DNA of 64,000 nucleotides from Pseudomonadota bacterium (GTDB lineage: Bacteria; Pseudomonadota; Alphaproteobacteria; Rhizobiales; Xanthobacteraceae): assembly GCA_023388935.1 (NCBI GenBank), contig JAEWFG010000006.1, positions 11,202 to 75,201 of the forward strand, written 5' to 3'. Below, piece after piece: positions 1-8,530 of this stretch. Made by a program: the position numbers and the translations under genes. A model generated the notes under the pieces. The model saw nothing but the letters and a program-made list of their open reading frames with translations, was not told where the DNA came from and made no database searches. The stretch's first letter is position 1. Each line of letters begins with the position of its first letter.

Positions 1-259
1 TGGTTCAAGCCATCAACGTAACGGGTAGGCCATTGATGACGTCGCCGCCTCCAGTTGACGCCGGCGACCTCCGCGGCTGAAGGCTCGCCATAGCCGAAAG
101 GAGATGGAACTCGGGAACAGGTGATGCGTTACGACGACGACGCGGATGAGAAGGCTGCGTGGGAAGGTGACGAGTCCCAGCCTTCGGGATCATCGAGAAA
201 GCTCGGCGACCATCCGCTTCATTGACCGGCATCGGCGCACCTCGGTGAAGGAGGTCTGC
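1..259. other. leader region without a convincing gene
   Basis: This is the region upstream of the DUF3311-type gene. A 33-codon acidic frame can be read on the plus strand from 124 to 225, but it lacks a well-placed ribosome binding site and resembles nothing I know. I see no promoter I would defend and no RNA gene. Confidence 0.35.
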
Positions 260-496
260 ATGTCAAATGGCGTCGGTTCGAAAGACAGCATCCAGGAAGC
301 AGCCACCGGCCGCACCGAGTGGAGCTGGTGGTATCTGCTCTTCCTCATTCAATTCGTCGCCGTTCTCTGGCCACCGTTCTACAACGCGGCCGAACCTGCC
401 CTCTTCGGTATCCCATTCTTCTACTGGTACCAGCTTCTCTGGGTCATCCTTGGAGCCATCCTGACCGCAATCGTCTATTTCGCAACCGAGGACTAG
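260..496 (+). CDS. small DUF3311-type membrane protein, symporter partner
   Basis: A 78-residue protein with two hydrophobic segments (roughly residues 22-43 and 50-74) rich in Trp, Tyr and Phe. The ATG at 260 is chosen because AAGGAGG lies a few bases upstream; the frame stays open further upstream but without such a site. The length, the WPPFYN motif and the position directly before a sodium:solute symporter match the DUF3311/small-subunit proteins often paired with such symporters. That it assists the symporter in the inner membrane is inferred from neighbourhood; no biochemical role is visible in the sequence. Confidence 0.75.
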   Translation: MSNGVGSKDSIQEAATGRTEWSWWYLLFLIQFVAVLWPPFYNAAEPALFGIPFFYWYQLLWVILGAILTAIVYFATED

Positions 497-561
497 CGCG
501 CCCGCGGGCGCGATCACACAGGAGGAGACGATAACAAGGGAGGGCAATCGGGAGAAATGCC

Positions 562-2115
562 GTGCAGAGCGTAAACTGGACTGCCTTGATCATCTTCCTG
601 GTGCTATTTGCCCTGATCACGTGGCTCGGCTTCGCCGCGGCGCGGTGGCGCAGGGGGGACCTCGATCAGCTGCACGAATGGGGACTTGGCGGACGTCGCT
701 TCGGCACAATCGTCACCTGGTTCTTGATCGGCGGCGACCTCTACACGGCCTACACCTTCATTGCCGTTCCGGCGCTGGCTTTCGGGGCCGGCGCGGTCGC
801 CTTCTTCGCTGTCCCGTATACGATCGTCGCCTATCCCATTCTCTTCCTGTTTTTTCCGCGGCTTTGGTACGTCTGCCACCGGCACAACTACATCACGGCC
901 GCCGACTTCGTCCGCGGGCGATTCGGCAATCGCTGGCTCGCACTGGCGATGGCGGTCACCGGCATCGTCGCGACGTTGCCCTATATTGCGCTCCAGCTTG
1001 TCGGGCTTCAGGTCGTGATCGGAGGGATGGGCGTTTCCGGCGAGGGCTATACTGGCGACCTGCCGTTGCTGTTCGCGTTCATCATCCTTGCGGCCTTCAC
1101 CTATTCGAGCGGGCTGCGGGCCCCCGCGTCAATCGCCATCGTCAAGGACATCCTGATCTACATCACGGCGTTCGCCGCTGTCGTCGCCGTTCCCATACAG
1201 CTTGGCGGCTTTGAAAAGATCTTCGCAGCCGTACCGGAATCGAAACTCCTGCTGGCTACGCCCGGCGCCAATACGACCGGCGCGTACGGCGCCTACGCGA
1301 CGCTGGCGCTCGGATCGGCATTTGCGCTCTTCCTTTACCCCCATTCGATCACGGGTATCCTGAGTGCCAGCAGCGGACACGCCGTTCGACGCAACGCCGC
1401 GCTTCTGCCGGCCTATTCATTCATGCTTGGCCTGCTTGCGCTCGTCGGCTTCTTCGCGATTGCCGCAGGCGTCGGCAATCTTCCCGAATTCGCAACCGGC
1501 TTCAAACAGTTCGGCAACAACTTTGCGGTGCCGGCCCTGTTCCTTCACACCTTCCCGTCATGGTTTGTCGGCATCGCCTTTGCCGCCATCGGCATCGGAG
1601 CGCTCGTGCCGGCTGCGATCATGTCGATCGCTGCCGCCAGTCTCTACACGCGCAACATTCACCGCGAATTCATCAACAATGCGCCCACCGACAAGCAGGA
1701 AGCGCAGATGGCAAAGTGGGTGTCGCTCATCGTCAAGTTCGGCGCGCTGGCGTTCATCGTGTTCGTGCCGTCGAAGTTTGCGATCTACCTGCAGCTCCTC
1801 GGTGGAATCTGGATCATCCAGACGCTGCCTGCCGTGATGCTCGGCGTCTACACGCGTTGGTTCAACGATTGGGCTTTGGTCGTCGGATGGGCCGCGGGAA
1901 TTGTCGCAGGCAGCGCAATGTTCGTCGCCGCGAACCTCGCCCCGACCTATGCTCTTACGGTAGGCGATTTCACTTTTCCCGGCTATTCGGCGCTGTACGC
2001 CGTGGTCCTCAACCTCATTCTGGCAATCGTCCTCACGCCGCTGTTCAATCTCGTCCGCCACACGTCGGCCGATGAGACTCTCGCGGCCGAATATCGGGCG
2101 CCATTGCGAACCTGA
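562..2115 (+). CDS. sodium:solute symporter (SSS family), probably monocarboxylate-type
   Basis: A 517-residue inner-membrane protein with about 13 hydrophobic helices, the usual size for the SSS family. The N-terminal stretch (residues 5-60) and the GGDLYTAYTF segment after it resemble MctP-type carboxylate/amino-acid permeases of rhizobia. The start is GTG at 562, preceded by a purine-rich GGGAGA. It follows the small DUF3311-type gene by 65 bp and the two probably form one transcript. Import of a small carboxylate with sodium is the likely role, but the substrate cannot be read from sequence. Confidence 0.85.
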   Translation: MQSVNWTALIIFLVLFALITWLGFAAARWRRGDLDQLHEWGLGGRRFGTIVTWFLIGGDLYTAYTFIAVPALAFGAGAVAFFAVPYTIVAYPILFLFFPRLWYVCHRHNYITAADFVRGRFGNRWLALAMAVTGIVATLPYIALQLVGLQVVIGGMGVSGEGYTGDLPLLFAFIILAAFTYSSGLRAPASIAIVKDILIYITAFAAVVAVPIQLGGFEKIFAAVPESKLLLATPGANTTGAYGAYATLALGSAFALFLYPHSITGILSASSGHAVRRNAALLPAYSFMLGLLALVGFFAIAAGVGNLPEFATGFKQFGNNFAVPALFLHTFPSWFVGIAFAAIGIGALVPAAIMSIAAASLYTRNIHREFINNAPTDKQEAQMAKWVSLIVKFGALAFIVFVPSKFAIYLQLLGGIWIIQTLPAVMLGVYTRWFNDWALVVGWAAGIVAGSAMFVAANLAPTYALTVGDFTFPGYSALYAVVLNLILAIVLTPLFNLVRHTSADETLAAEYRAPLRT

Positions 2116-2270
2116 GGACGCATCGCCCGGCTCGACGAGGCGCGACGGTGGCCATGGCGGTGCCTTGCGGTCTCAATCCCGATTGTCTCGGCGAGCACTC
2201 ACGGGGCTGTTTGGATTTCGCTATCGCAAACCACCAGACGTTCGATGAAACCGGCCATATAGGCCTTCGT

Positions 2271-2308
2271 TGGGCCTTCAGATTTTTCCTATAAGTATTG
2301 AAGGCCTA
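2271..2308. repeat. inverted repeat TGGGCCTTCA / TGAAGGCCTA
   Basis: Two 10-base arms (2271-2280 and 2299-2308, nine of ten bases pairing) flank an 18-base AT-rich loop. A third related copy, AGGCCTTC, lies just upstream at 2261-2268. It sits about 155 bp after the symporter stop. It could be a terminator-like hairpin or a protein site; nothing decides between them. Confidence 0.4.
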
Positions 2309-2424
2309 AGTTGCCGGGTCCTCTAACGCTCTGGTCAGGCCGCTTGTGCCAACGAGGCGCGGCGAACAAACCGGCTTTTGATCGCCGCGACCTTTGACCG
2401 GCGCGAAGCCAAATCCGGTCTCAA

Positions 2425-2700
2425 TCATGGCAATTTCGATGACGGGTTTGACACATAACCCTTGCCGTTCTTCTGGAGCGCTATGCCTGTCAGTTCGAAT
2501 AGTTCTGCGTTTGTGATCTCAGATGCCTCGGTCGCAACGCATAGAATGGCCCTGCGAAATTTTGACGCGTCAGACGCTCCCTCACCAAAGGCGTATTGAC
2601 CGACGCAACGTGTTGCTTCCAAGGATGCTCCTTGGGTGAATCGTATTTCCCGGACGGTGCGCGATGGTTGATCGAGGGCCGCCGTGGCGACATTTACCAC
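2425..2700 (-). CDS. hypothetical protein, doubtful
   Basis: A possible 91-residue protein with no family I recognise. The middle part (FRRAILCVATEAS) could form a helix. Codon use is plausible, but no strong ribosome binding site precedes it and a plus-strand frame overlaps it between 2596 and 2700, so at most one is likely real. It may be a remnant of an inserted element. Confidence 0.2.
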   Translation of the reverse strand: MVNVATAALDQPSRTVREIRFTQGASLEATRCVGQYAFGEGASDASKFRRAILCVATEASEITNAELFELTGIALQKNGKGYVSNPSSKLP

Positions 2701-2799
2701 TCGGTGGAGCGCTGGAGGCCACAGGGAGCGGTTCGATATCTCGGACGTTTGTTCGTCGCTTTAGCCGGGTCGGCGCTCGCGGACATCGAAGTATACTGA
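2596..2799 (+). CDS. hypothetical protein or gene fragment, doubtful
   Basis: A possible 67-residue protein starting at TTG without an obvious ribosome binding site; the frame opens just after a stop at 2563-2565. Its second half (ARWLIEGRRGDIYHSVERW) looks like a compact beta-rich segment of a real protein rather than random translation, which suggests a fragment. Family and function are unknown. It overlaps the minus-strand candidate at 2425-2700. Confidence 0.25.
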   Translation: MTDATCCFQGCSLGESYFPDGARWLIEGRRGDIYHSVERWRPQGAVRYLGRLFVALAGSALADIEVY

Positions 2800-3108
2800 C
2801 TGGGACAGCTGTTTAGGCGCGTAAGCTCTGACGACGTACCGCAGATACAGGCCTTTCCGCCTGAATTTCGCCTTTAGTCTAATACCCCCGCCGCGGTGGG
2901 GATGACTCGCCTCGTTTCTGGCTATAGTGATTCACAACCAGAAAGGGACTGGTCGGGGGCGTGGAAAAGCGGGCCTTAAGCGATCGCGACATTTGCACAA
3001 ACCTCATTCCGCCAGCGATAAGGCTCGGGCAGGGACGAGATGGGCGTTCGCACGCTTCAACAATTGAGCAGTTTCCAGGGCCCATCAGACTGAAAGGGGA
3101 GAGTTAGC

Positions 3109-6100
3109 TTGGCGAGCGTAGTCACGCGCCCGAAAGGCGAAAATCAGACAACCCGACCGGCTGTGATAAAGCTGTTTGATGATACGCGGCGCAGGTTGGT
3201 CGAAACGGGGACTCGCAATCGCCTGGTCCATGTCAATCGTGCCAACACACGCGGCAACGTACTGAACATTGTGAATGAGCGTTCTGATGACGTTCATGCG
3301 CTGCTTTCCAGCGGCAAGACGATGCGCTTTCTCGCGCTCGGGCACGACAAAGTCACGGATAGCGGCGAAGTTGTCCTTGCTGACGTCGGGCAGCGAGGTT
3401 TCGACGAAGATCGTTACATTGATACCTTGCTTGAGACGCGGCTAGGCCCCGACGCGCTCCAGAAAAAGCTACTGAAGATAGCGCGAGAGGCGCAGACGGC
3501 CGAAGAGGAATCCGGCGTCAATATACTGTATCTCGCGATGGGTTTTTTGACCTGGTATGAGGACAAGGCATCGAGTCTTCCGCGGGAGGCTCCGCTCGTT
3601 CTGCTTCCCGTCGAACTCGTGCGCAATGCAAGAAGCTCGACATACGACCTTCGTGTGCGCGATGAGGACGCCCTCACGAACCTGCCCCTTCAGCAGCGGT
3701 TGAGAGACGATTTCGGAATCGATCTTCCCGAACTGGAAGTCGGGGAGGACTGGAAACCGTCCGAGTATTTTACTCAGGTCCAACTAGTGATTAGCCCGCG
3801 GGAGCGTTGGAAACTCGACCCCGACGCCATGCAATTGGGATTTTTCAGCTTTAGCAAGCTGCTAATGTATCGCGATCTGGCCATTGAGGCATGGCCTGAC
3901 GACGCGCTAGCGGATCATGTGCTGACCCGTGGCCTGCTCTACGAGGGCTTTGAACGCGAAGAACCCCTGTTCAGCTCAACGGACAGGCTGGACGACGTGC
4001 TCCCGCCCGAAAATCTTTTCCACGTGGTCGATGCAGATGCATCGCAGGCCAAGGTAATTGAGGAGGTGCGTTCGGGACGGAATCTGGTGGTTCAGGGCCC
4101 TCCTGGAACGGGCAAATCGCAAACCATTACGAATATAATCGCGACTGCGGCAAAGGAGGGCAAACGAGTTCTGTTTCTCGCCGAAAAGATGGCGGCGCTT
4201 TCGGTGGTGCACGATCGTCTGGTTAGAGTCGGACTTCGTGATGTCTGCCTCGAATTGCATTCGAGAGGTGCAAATAAGAAGTCCGTCCTTGGCGAACTTG
4301 CGCGCACGTTGTCGCAGGCCGGCACCGTGCCGCGATCTCCGGGAGCGCCAATCGCTTTGAGGGACAGCCGCGACCGGCTGAATGATCTGGCAGCAACGTT
4401 ACACCGCCCAATCGGAACAACCGGTGAGACAGCCTTCAGCGTGCTCGGCTGGCAATCCCGGTTCATCGGTAAGGGCTGCTTGCCTCCAAGTTTGGAGGCC
4501 GAAAGCCTGAGTTCGATGTCGCGGCAGCAAGAGATCGATTTGCTAACGACGATCGAGGAATATGGCGCACTCCTCGCAGCAGAGGGACGAACAACCCCTC
4601 ATCCGTTCGAAGGGACGCGCAATCTTCAGCTCCAGCCGGTGGACCTGGCCCGTCTGACGGCTATGCTGACTGAAGCCCAGGCGGCCTTGGCGTCGCTCGC
4701 TACCGCGATGCGTGTGCCGTTCGAGGCACTCGCCTTGCCGAGTACAGCAGCCATCGATGGTGTTGCTCCGTTGGCTGATGTGCTCGAGCGGCTCGAAGGA
4801 CTGCCCGACGGCACTGCCGACCTTGCGCGGAAGATACTCGAAGCTCCGGACATTCCGCGTCTTCACGAAGCCTTGCGGGCCGGTGCGGCGTGGCGGCAAG
4901 CGCACGATCAAGCGTCGGCAGTATTCGTAGAAGCCGCATTCACCATTGCTGCCGCCCACCTACGCGCTCCGCTCGCGGTAGGAGTTCGCTCATTTTTTGC
5001 GCGCTGGGGCAATCGCTATCGTGGCGCATCACGAGAACTTGCTGGCCTGTTGCGGGAAGCTTTACCTAAGACGGCAGCCGAAAGGGTCGCGCGGATCGAT
5101 CAACTATCGGCTGTCACTTCCCTGAGATCGGATTGGGAAAGTGATCGAGACTATTGCGGGCGTGTTCTGGGCGATGTCTGGCGTGGCGATAAAACGGACT
5201 TTGTCAAATTGCTCGCAATCGCCGAATGGTGTGTCGGCCTTTCCAAGGCGCCGATGTCCCCGCGTTCGGACAAGGCCGTCGAACTAGCCACCAGGGCCAA
5301 CGCCCTGGCCGCGATGCGACGGACATTGCGGGAGGCGGCCCTAACCTCACGCTCGTCGCTGCAAGCAGTTGTGAAACTGCTTGATCTTGATCTCGCAAGT
5401 TTTGGCAATCTAGGCCTCGAACATACCGATCTCGACGCCGTGGCGGTACGTTTCGGCACCATGGCCGCCGCGACTGGCCGATATGTGTCCTGGGCTCAAC
5501 TTGCGCGGTGCCGCAAGGCGCTCGTTTCGGCGGGATTGGCGAGACTGGAAGAGCGGATGCGGTCTGCGGAGTTAGATGGAGCCGCCGCCGCAATCGAGTT
5601 GCGCTATGCTCGTGCCGAACGCCTGTGGAAACTTGCCCTCGAGAACAACCCCGACCTTCGTGGCATTGGCCTGGAACGGCGCCATGATTTGGTTGAAACG
5701 TTCGCTGCCTTAGAGCGCGAGCGGCTCAAGGACAATGTGACGACCATCCTGGCTAGCCATCTCGCGCAAGTGCCTCAAGGTGCCATGGGCGAGATGAAGG
5801 TCCTTCGTGGCGAGATCGGGAAGAAGCGCGGGCATATGGCACTGCGCCGTTTATTCGAAAAGGCTGGCACCGCGATACAACGTATTAAGCCCGTCCTGCT
5901 GATGAGCCCAATATCCGTCGCTCAATTCTTGCCGCCAGGCACGATCTCGTTTGACTTGCTGGTAATCGACGAGGCTTCGCAAGTCCGCCCGGAGGACGCG
6001 CTCGGCGCGATAGCGCGAGCGAGTCAGATCGTTGTGGTGGGCGACAAGAAACAGCTTCCACCGTCTTCGTTCTTCGATCGTGTATTGGCGGACGAGGAGG

Positions 6101-7830
6101 ACGATAAGGAAGGCGACGATGAATATTTCGGCCCGGACCTGCTCGACGGCGCGGCAACTATCGGTAGCATGGAGAGCATACTTACACTTTGCGAGGCGCG
6201 CGGCCTTGCTGGGCGAATGCTGAAATGGCACTACCGATCACGCGACCCGTCACTTATGGAGGTTTCGAATCGAGAGTTTTATGACAGCGATCTCGTGCTG
6301 CCTCCGTCACCCTTACAGAAAGATCCGGCCTACGGCCTGCGCTTCACTCGCGTCAACGGGGTTTACGATAAAGGTGGGAAACGGGACAACCGCAAAGAAG
6401 GGGAGGCCATCGTTGATCGGGTAGCGGAGCACGCGCGAGCCAATCCATCACACTCTCTCGGAATAGTCACTTTCTCGTTCGCGCAACGTAATCTGATCAC
6501 TGAACTTCTAGAACTTCGTCGCCGCCAAGACGCTAAGCTGGATCAATTTCTGCGCGAAGGACAGTCCGAAGATCTGTTCGTCAAGAACATCGAGAACGTG
6601 CAAGGCGATGAGCGAGACGTTATTCTCGTCAGTGTTGGCTACGGACCCGTTGTGGCCGGCGGACGGCTGAGTAGCATGTCGTTCGGCCCGGTCAATGGCG
6701 AAGGCGGCGAACGGCGGCTCAATGTGCTGTTCACTCGCGCTCGGATTCGCTGCGAGGTGTTTGCTTCCTTCGATCCCGGTGACATCGATTTGGGCCGCAC
6801 CTCGGGGGAAGGTCCGCGAATCCTCAAACGCTTTCTTGATTTTGCAAAAAATGGCCGCCTGGAAGTAGATTCACCGACGGGCCTCGATGCGGATTCGCCA
6901 TTTGAGGAAGACGTTGCCGATGTCATCCGGGGGTATGGCTTCCTGGCCGACCCACAGGTCGGATCGGCGGGTTTCCGGATCGATCTCGGTATTCGCCATC
7001 CGGAAAGCCCGGGCAGCTATATCCTCGCGGTCGAGTGTGATGGCGCGACCTATCATAGCGCCCTGTGGGCCAGAGAACGGGACCGCCTGCGTCAGGACGT
7101 GCTCGAACACCTTGGTTGGCGCTTTCATCGGATATGGAGCTCCGACTGGTTTTATAATCGTCACTTCGAGATTGAACGGTTGCGCACCGCGCTTTTCGAA
7201 GCGCGGGACAAGTCTGAGCAGGGACAGCGAGTCGAGGGAGCAAATCATACCCGACCGGCAGAGCCAGTCGAAGAGGAAGGTGGCACGATCGTGATCCCCG
7301 AGGTCGTTGCTCGGCAGATGCCTCCTTATCAGCGGGCGATATTTCCGGTCCGCGGCTCACAAGAGCCGCACGAGGCACCTGTTTCCATGCTTGCGAACCT
7401 GGCTCGAAGGATCGTGGACGCCGAAGGGCCGATTCATGTGGAGGAGATCGCTCGGCGCGTGGCCTCCTGCTTTGGCAAGGAAAAGGCTGGATCGCGGATA
7501 TTGATTGCGACACAGTCGGCCTTGTCGATCGCCCGATCGGGAAATAGCGATCTGCTTACTGATGGCAAATTCTGGTACACGCGAGGTCAGTCGGACGCGC
7601 CGCCAGTTCGCGACCGCTCGGCTGAGACCGGTGCAACTCTTAAGGCTGCGTGCATCTCCATGCTGGAGATACAGGCCGCATTCACGGTCGCTCGCGAGGA
7701 CAACGCCGGGGGTGAAGACGCGGATCTTGTCAGGACGGTAGCTCGGTTATTGGGTTTCAAACGAGTGGGAGCGGACTTGCAGGCGAGGATAGCCGAAGGA
7801 TTATCCTCCGCAGCATCAGCACGCCAATAG
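3109..7830 (+). CDS. DUF4011 / SF1 helicase with C-terminal Vsr-like nuclease and DUF3320
   Basis: A 1573-residue protein. Order: DUF4011-like N-terminus (about 15-300, starting near KLFDDTRRRLVETGTRNRL); SF1 helicase with Walker A GPPGTGKS at 330-337, Walker B VIDEAS near 952-957, GDKKQLPPSS near 978, motif V NVQGDERD near 1164 and motif VI LNVLFTRAR near 1204; a PD-(D/E)XK/Vsr-type domain (about 1265-1350) with Asp1292 and Glu1309-x-Asp1311; and a DUF3320-like tail (about 1434-1490). All motifs look intact. A long insert of about 600 residues separates the helicase halves. The start is TTG at 3109 behind AAAGGGGAGAG. Proteins of this architecture have been reported as single-gene anti-phage systems (I recall the name Hhe). 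Defence against foreign DNA is inferred from family and from its place beside a tRNA gene. Codon use is more AT-tolerant than that of the neighbours, consistent with transfer. Confidence 0.85.
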   Translation: MASVVTRPKGENQTTRPAVIKLFDDTRRRLVETGTRNRLVHVNRANTRGNVLNIVNERSDDVHALLSSGKTMRFLALGHDKVTDSGEVVLADVGQRGFDEDRYIDTLLETRLGPDALQKKLLKIAREAQTAEEESGVNILYLAMGFLTWYEDKASSLPREAPLVLLPVELVRNARSSTYDLRVRDEDALTNLPLQQRLRDDFGIDLPELEVGEDWKPSEYFTQVQLVISPRERWKLDPDAMQLGFFSFSKLLMYRDLAIEAWPDDALADHVLTRGLLYEGFEREEPLFSSTDRLDDVLPPENLFHVVDADASQAKVIEEVRSGRNLVVQGPPGTGKSQTITNIIATAAKEGKRVLFLAEKMAALSVVHDRLVRVGLRDVCLELHSRGANKKSVLGELARTLSQAGTVPRSPGAPIALRDSRDRLNDLAATLHRPIGTTGETAFSVLGWQSRFIGKGCLPPSLEAESLSSMSRQQEIDLLTTIEEYGALLAAEGRTTPHPFEGTRNLQLQPVDLARLTAMLTEAQAALASLATAMRVPFEALALPSTAAIDGVAPLADVLERLEGLPDGTADLARKILEAPDIPRLHEALRAGAAWRQAHDQASAVFVEAAFTIAAAHLRAPLAVGVRSFFARWGNRYRGASRELAGLLREALPKTAAERVARIDQLSAVTSLRSDWESDRDYCGRVLGDVWRGDKTDFVKLLAIAEWCVGLSKAPMSPRSDKAVELATRANALAAMRRTLREAALTSRSSLQAVVKLLDLDLASFGNLGLEHTDLDAVAVRFGTMAAATGRYVSWAQLARCRKALVSAGLARLEERMRSAELDGAAAAIELRYARAERLWKLALENNPDLRGIGLERRHDLVETFAALERERLKDNVTTILASHLAQVPQGAMGEMKVLRGEIGKKRGHMALRRLFEKAGTAIQRIKPVLLMSPISVAQFLPPGTISFDLLVIDEASQVRPEDALGAIARASQIVVVGDKKQLPPSSFFDRVLADEEDDKEGDDEYFGPDLLDGAATIGSMESILTLCEARGLAGRMLKWHYRSRDPSLMEVSNREFYDSDLVLPPSPLQKDPAYGLRFTRVNGVYDKGGKRDNRKEGEAIVDRVAEHARANPSHSLGIVTFSFAQRNLITELLELRRRQDAKLDQFLREGQSEDLFVKNIENVQGDERDVILVSVGYGPVVAGGRLSSMSFGPVNGEGGERRLNVLFTRARIRCEVFASFDPGDIDLGRTSGEGPRILKRFLDFAKNGRLEVDSPTGLDADSPFEEDVADVIRGYGFLADPQVGSAGFRIDLGIRHPESPGSYILAVECDGATYHSALWARERDRLRQDVLEHLGWRFHRIWSSDWFYNRHFEIERLRTALFEARDKSEQGQRVEGANHTRPAEPVEEEGGTIVIPEVVARQMPPYQRAIFPVRGSQEPHEAPVSMLANLARRIVDAEGPIHVEEIARRVASCFGKEKAGSRILIATQSALSIARSGNSDLLTDGKFWYTRGQSDAPPVRDRSAETGATLKAACISMLEIQAAFTVAREDNAGGEDADLVRTVARLLGFKRVGADLQARIAEGLSSAASARQ

Positions 7831-8096
7831 AACTGCGCACTGCAGCCGATTTGCACGCGGCGACGTTTCGAATCGCCGTCCTCGAGCGAAACACGGGGGG
7901 CATGCGAGGCAGAGTACGGAGCCTCAAGCGTCGGGCTACGTCATCGCATCGAAGGACGACACGGACTATTTCCCAAAGGTCCGGGGCGATGTCGGCTTTG
8001 CGGAGCTCTACGCTTCTGAGACGCCCTGATTAATAATCTCGTGCTTACCCGGACCACAGGCCGAAACGGGCAAAAATCTGAGATGCCTGATTTTGC
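7831..8096. other. gap between helicase and tRNA, with a startless open frame
   Basis: From about 7834 to the TGA at 8027-8029 a plus-strand frame stays open. It ends in protein-like sequence (GYVIASKDDTDYFPKV, then GFAELYASETP). No usable start codon or ribosome binding site was found in that frame. It is best read as the 3' remnant of a broken gene between the helicase and the tRNA 3' end. Confidence 0.35.
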
Positions 8097-8173
8097 TGGC
8101 GCACCCGACACGATTCGAACGTGTGACCTTTGCCTTCGGAGGGCAACGCTCTATCCAGCTGAGCTACGGGTGC
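8097..8173 (-). tRNA. tRNA-Arg (anticodon CCG)
   Basis: Read on the minus strand it folds as a full cloverleaf. The acceptor stem is GCACCCG/CGGGTGC, the anticodon stem is TTGCC/GGCAA around the loop CTCCGAA (anticodon CCG, reading CGG), the T loop is TTCGAAT, and CCA is encoded at 8097-8099. Its 3' end points toward the helicase gene, the usual side for integrative elements. Confidence 0.95.
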
Positions 8174-8186
8174 AGCGAGGTCTCAT

Positions 8187-8525
8187 TTAGCTGATTGGCG
8201 AGGGGCGGGCAACCGCTTCTCGCCGCGTCGGCCAGGTCGATTTGCGGGCGGTGGGGCCGCCAGGAACCGGAACGCTCACCTGCGCATCGTCCCGGCCGAG
8301 GCCGGCGAATTCGGCAAGCATCCGTTCGGGACAGATGACGCGGTTGCGGCCGAGCCGTTTGGCCGCATAGGGTGCCTGGTCGGCCGATCCAAGCAACCGG
8401 CCGGGGGCTGCCGTCGGCTTCGCTGGGAATCCGGCTTGCGACGCCGACGCTGAGTGTGGCGTGGTCGCCGAGCGCCGCTCGCATCGCATAGGAGTCCGCA
8501 ACGTCGACGGTTTTGGCGGGCTTCG
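8187..8525 (-). pseudogene. 3' remnant of a GGDEF diguanylate cyclase gene, frameshifted
   Basis: The first frame encodes AMRAALGDHATLSVGVASRI, typical of the C-terminal half of a GGDEF domain. Near 8400 the homology jumps frame to RLLGSADQAPYAAKRLGRNR, the end of the same fold, and runs to TAA at 8187. The GGDEF motif and everything before it are missing; the fragment begins directly at the stop codon of the large GGDEF-EAL gene. It is therefore both 5'-truncated and frameshifted, and will not make an active enzyme. Confidence 0.75.
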
Positions 8526-8530
8526 CCAGC

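Larger units (their letters stand above)
2116..3108. other. 993-bp accessory-looking gap with gene remnants
   Basis: No confident gene lies here. Base composition is more AT-rich than the flanks. Short frames exist on both strands: 2312-2428 minus (38 codons), 2425-2700 minus (91 codons) and 2596-2799 plus (67 codons). None has a good ribosome binding site or a family I recognise. A purine-rich AAAGGGGAGAG at 3093-3103 serves the helicase start. I found no copy of the tRNA-Arg 3' end that would mark an attachment site. Confidence 0.5.

Noticed and set aside
124..225. 33-codon acidic frame before the DUF3311-type gene
   Set aside because: No ribosome binding site at a workable distance and no known relative.
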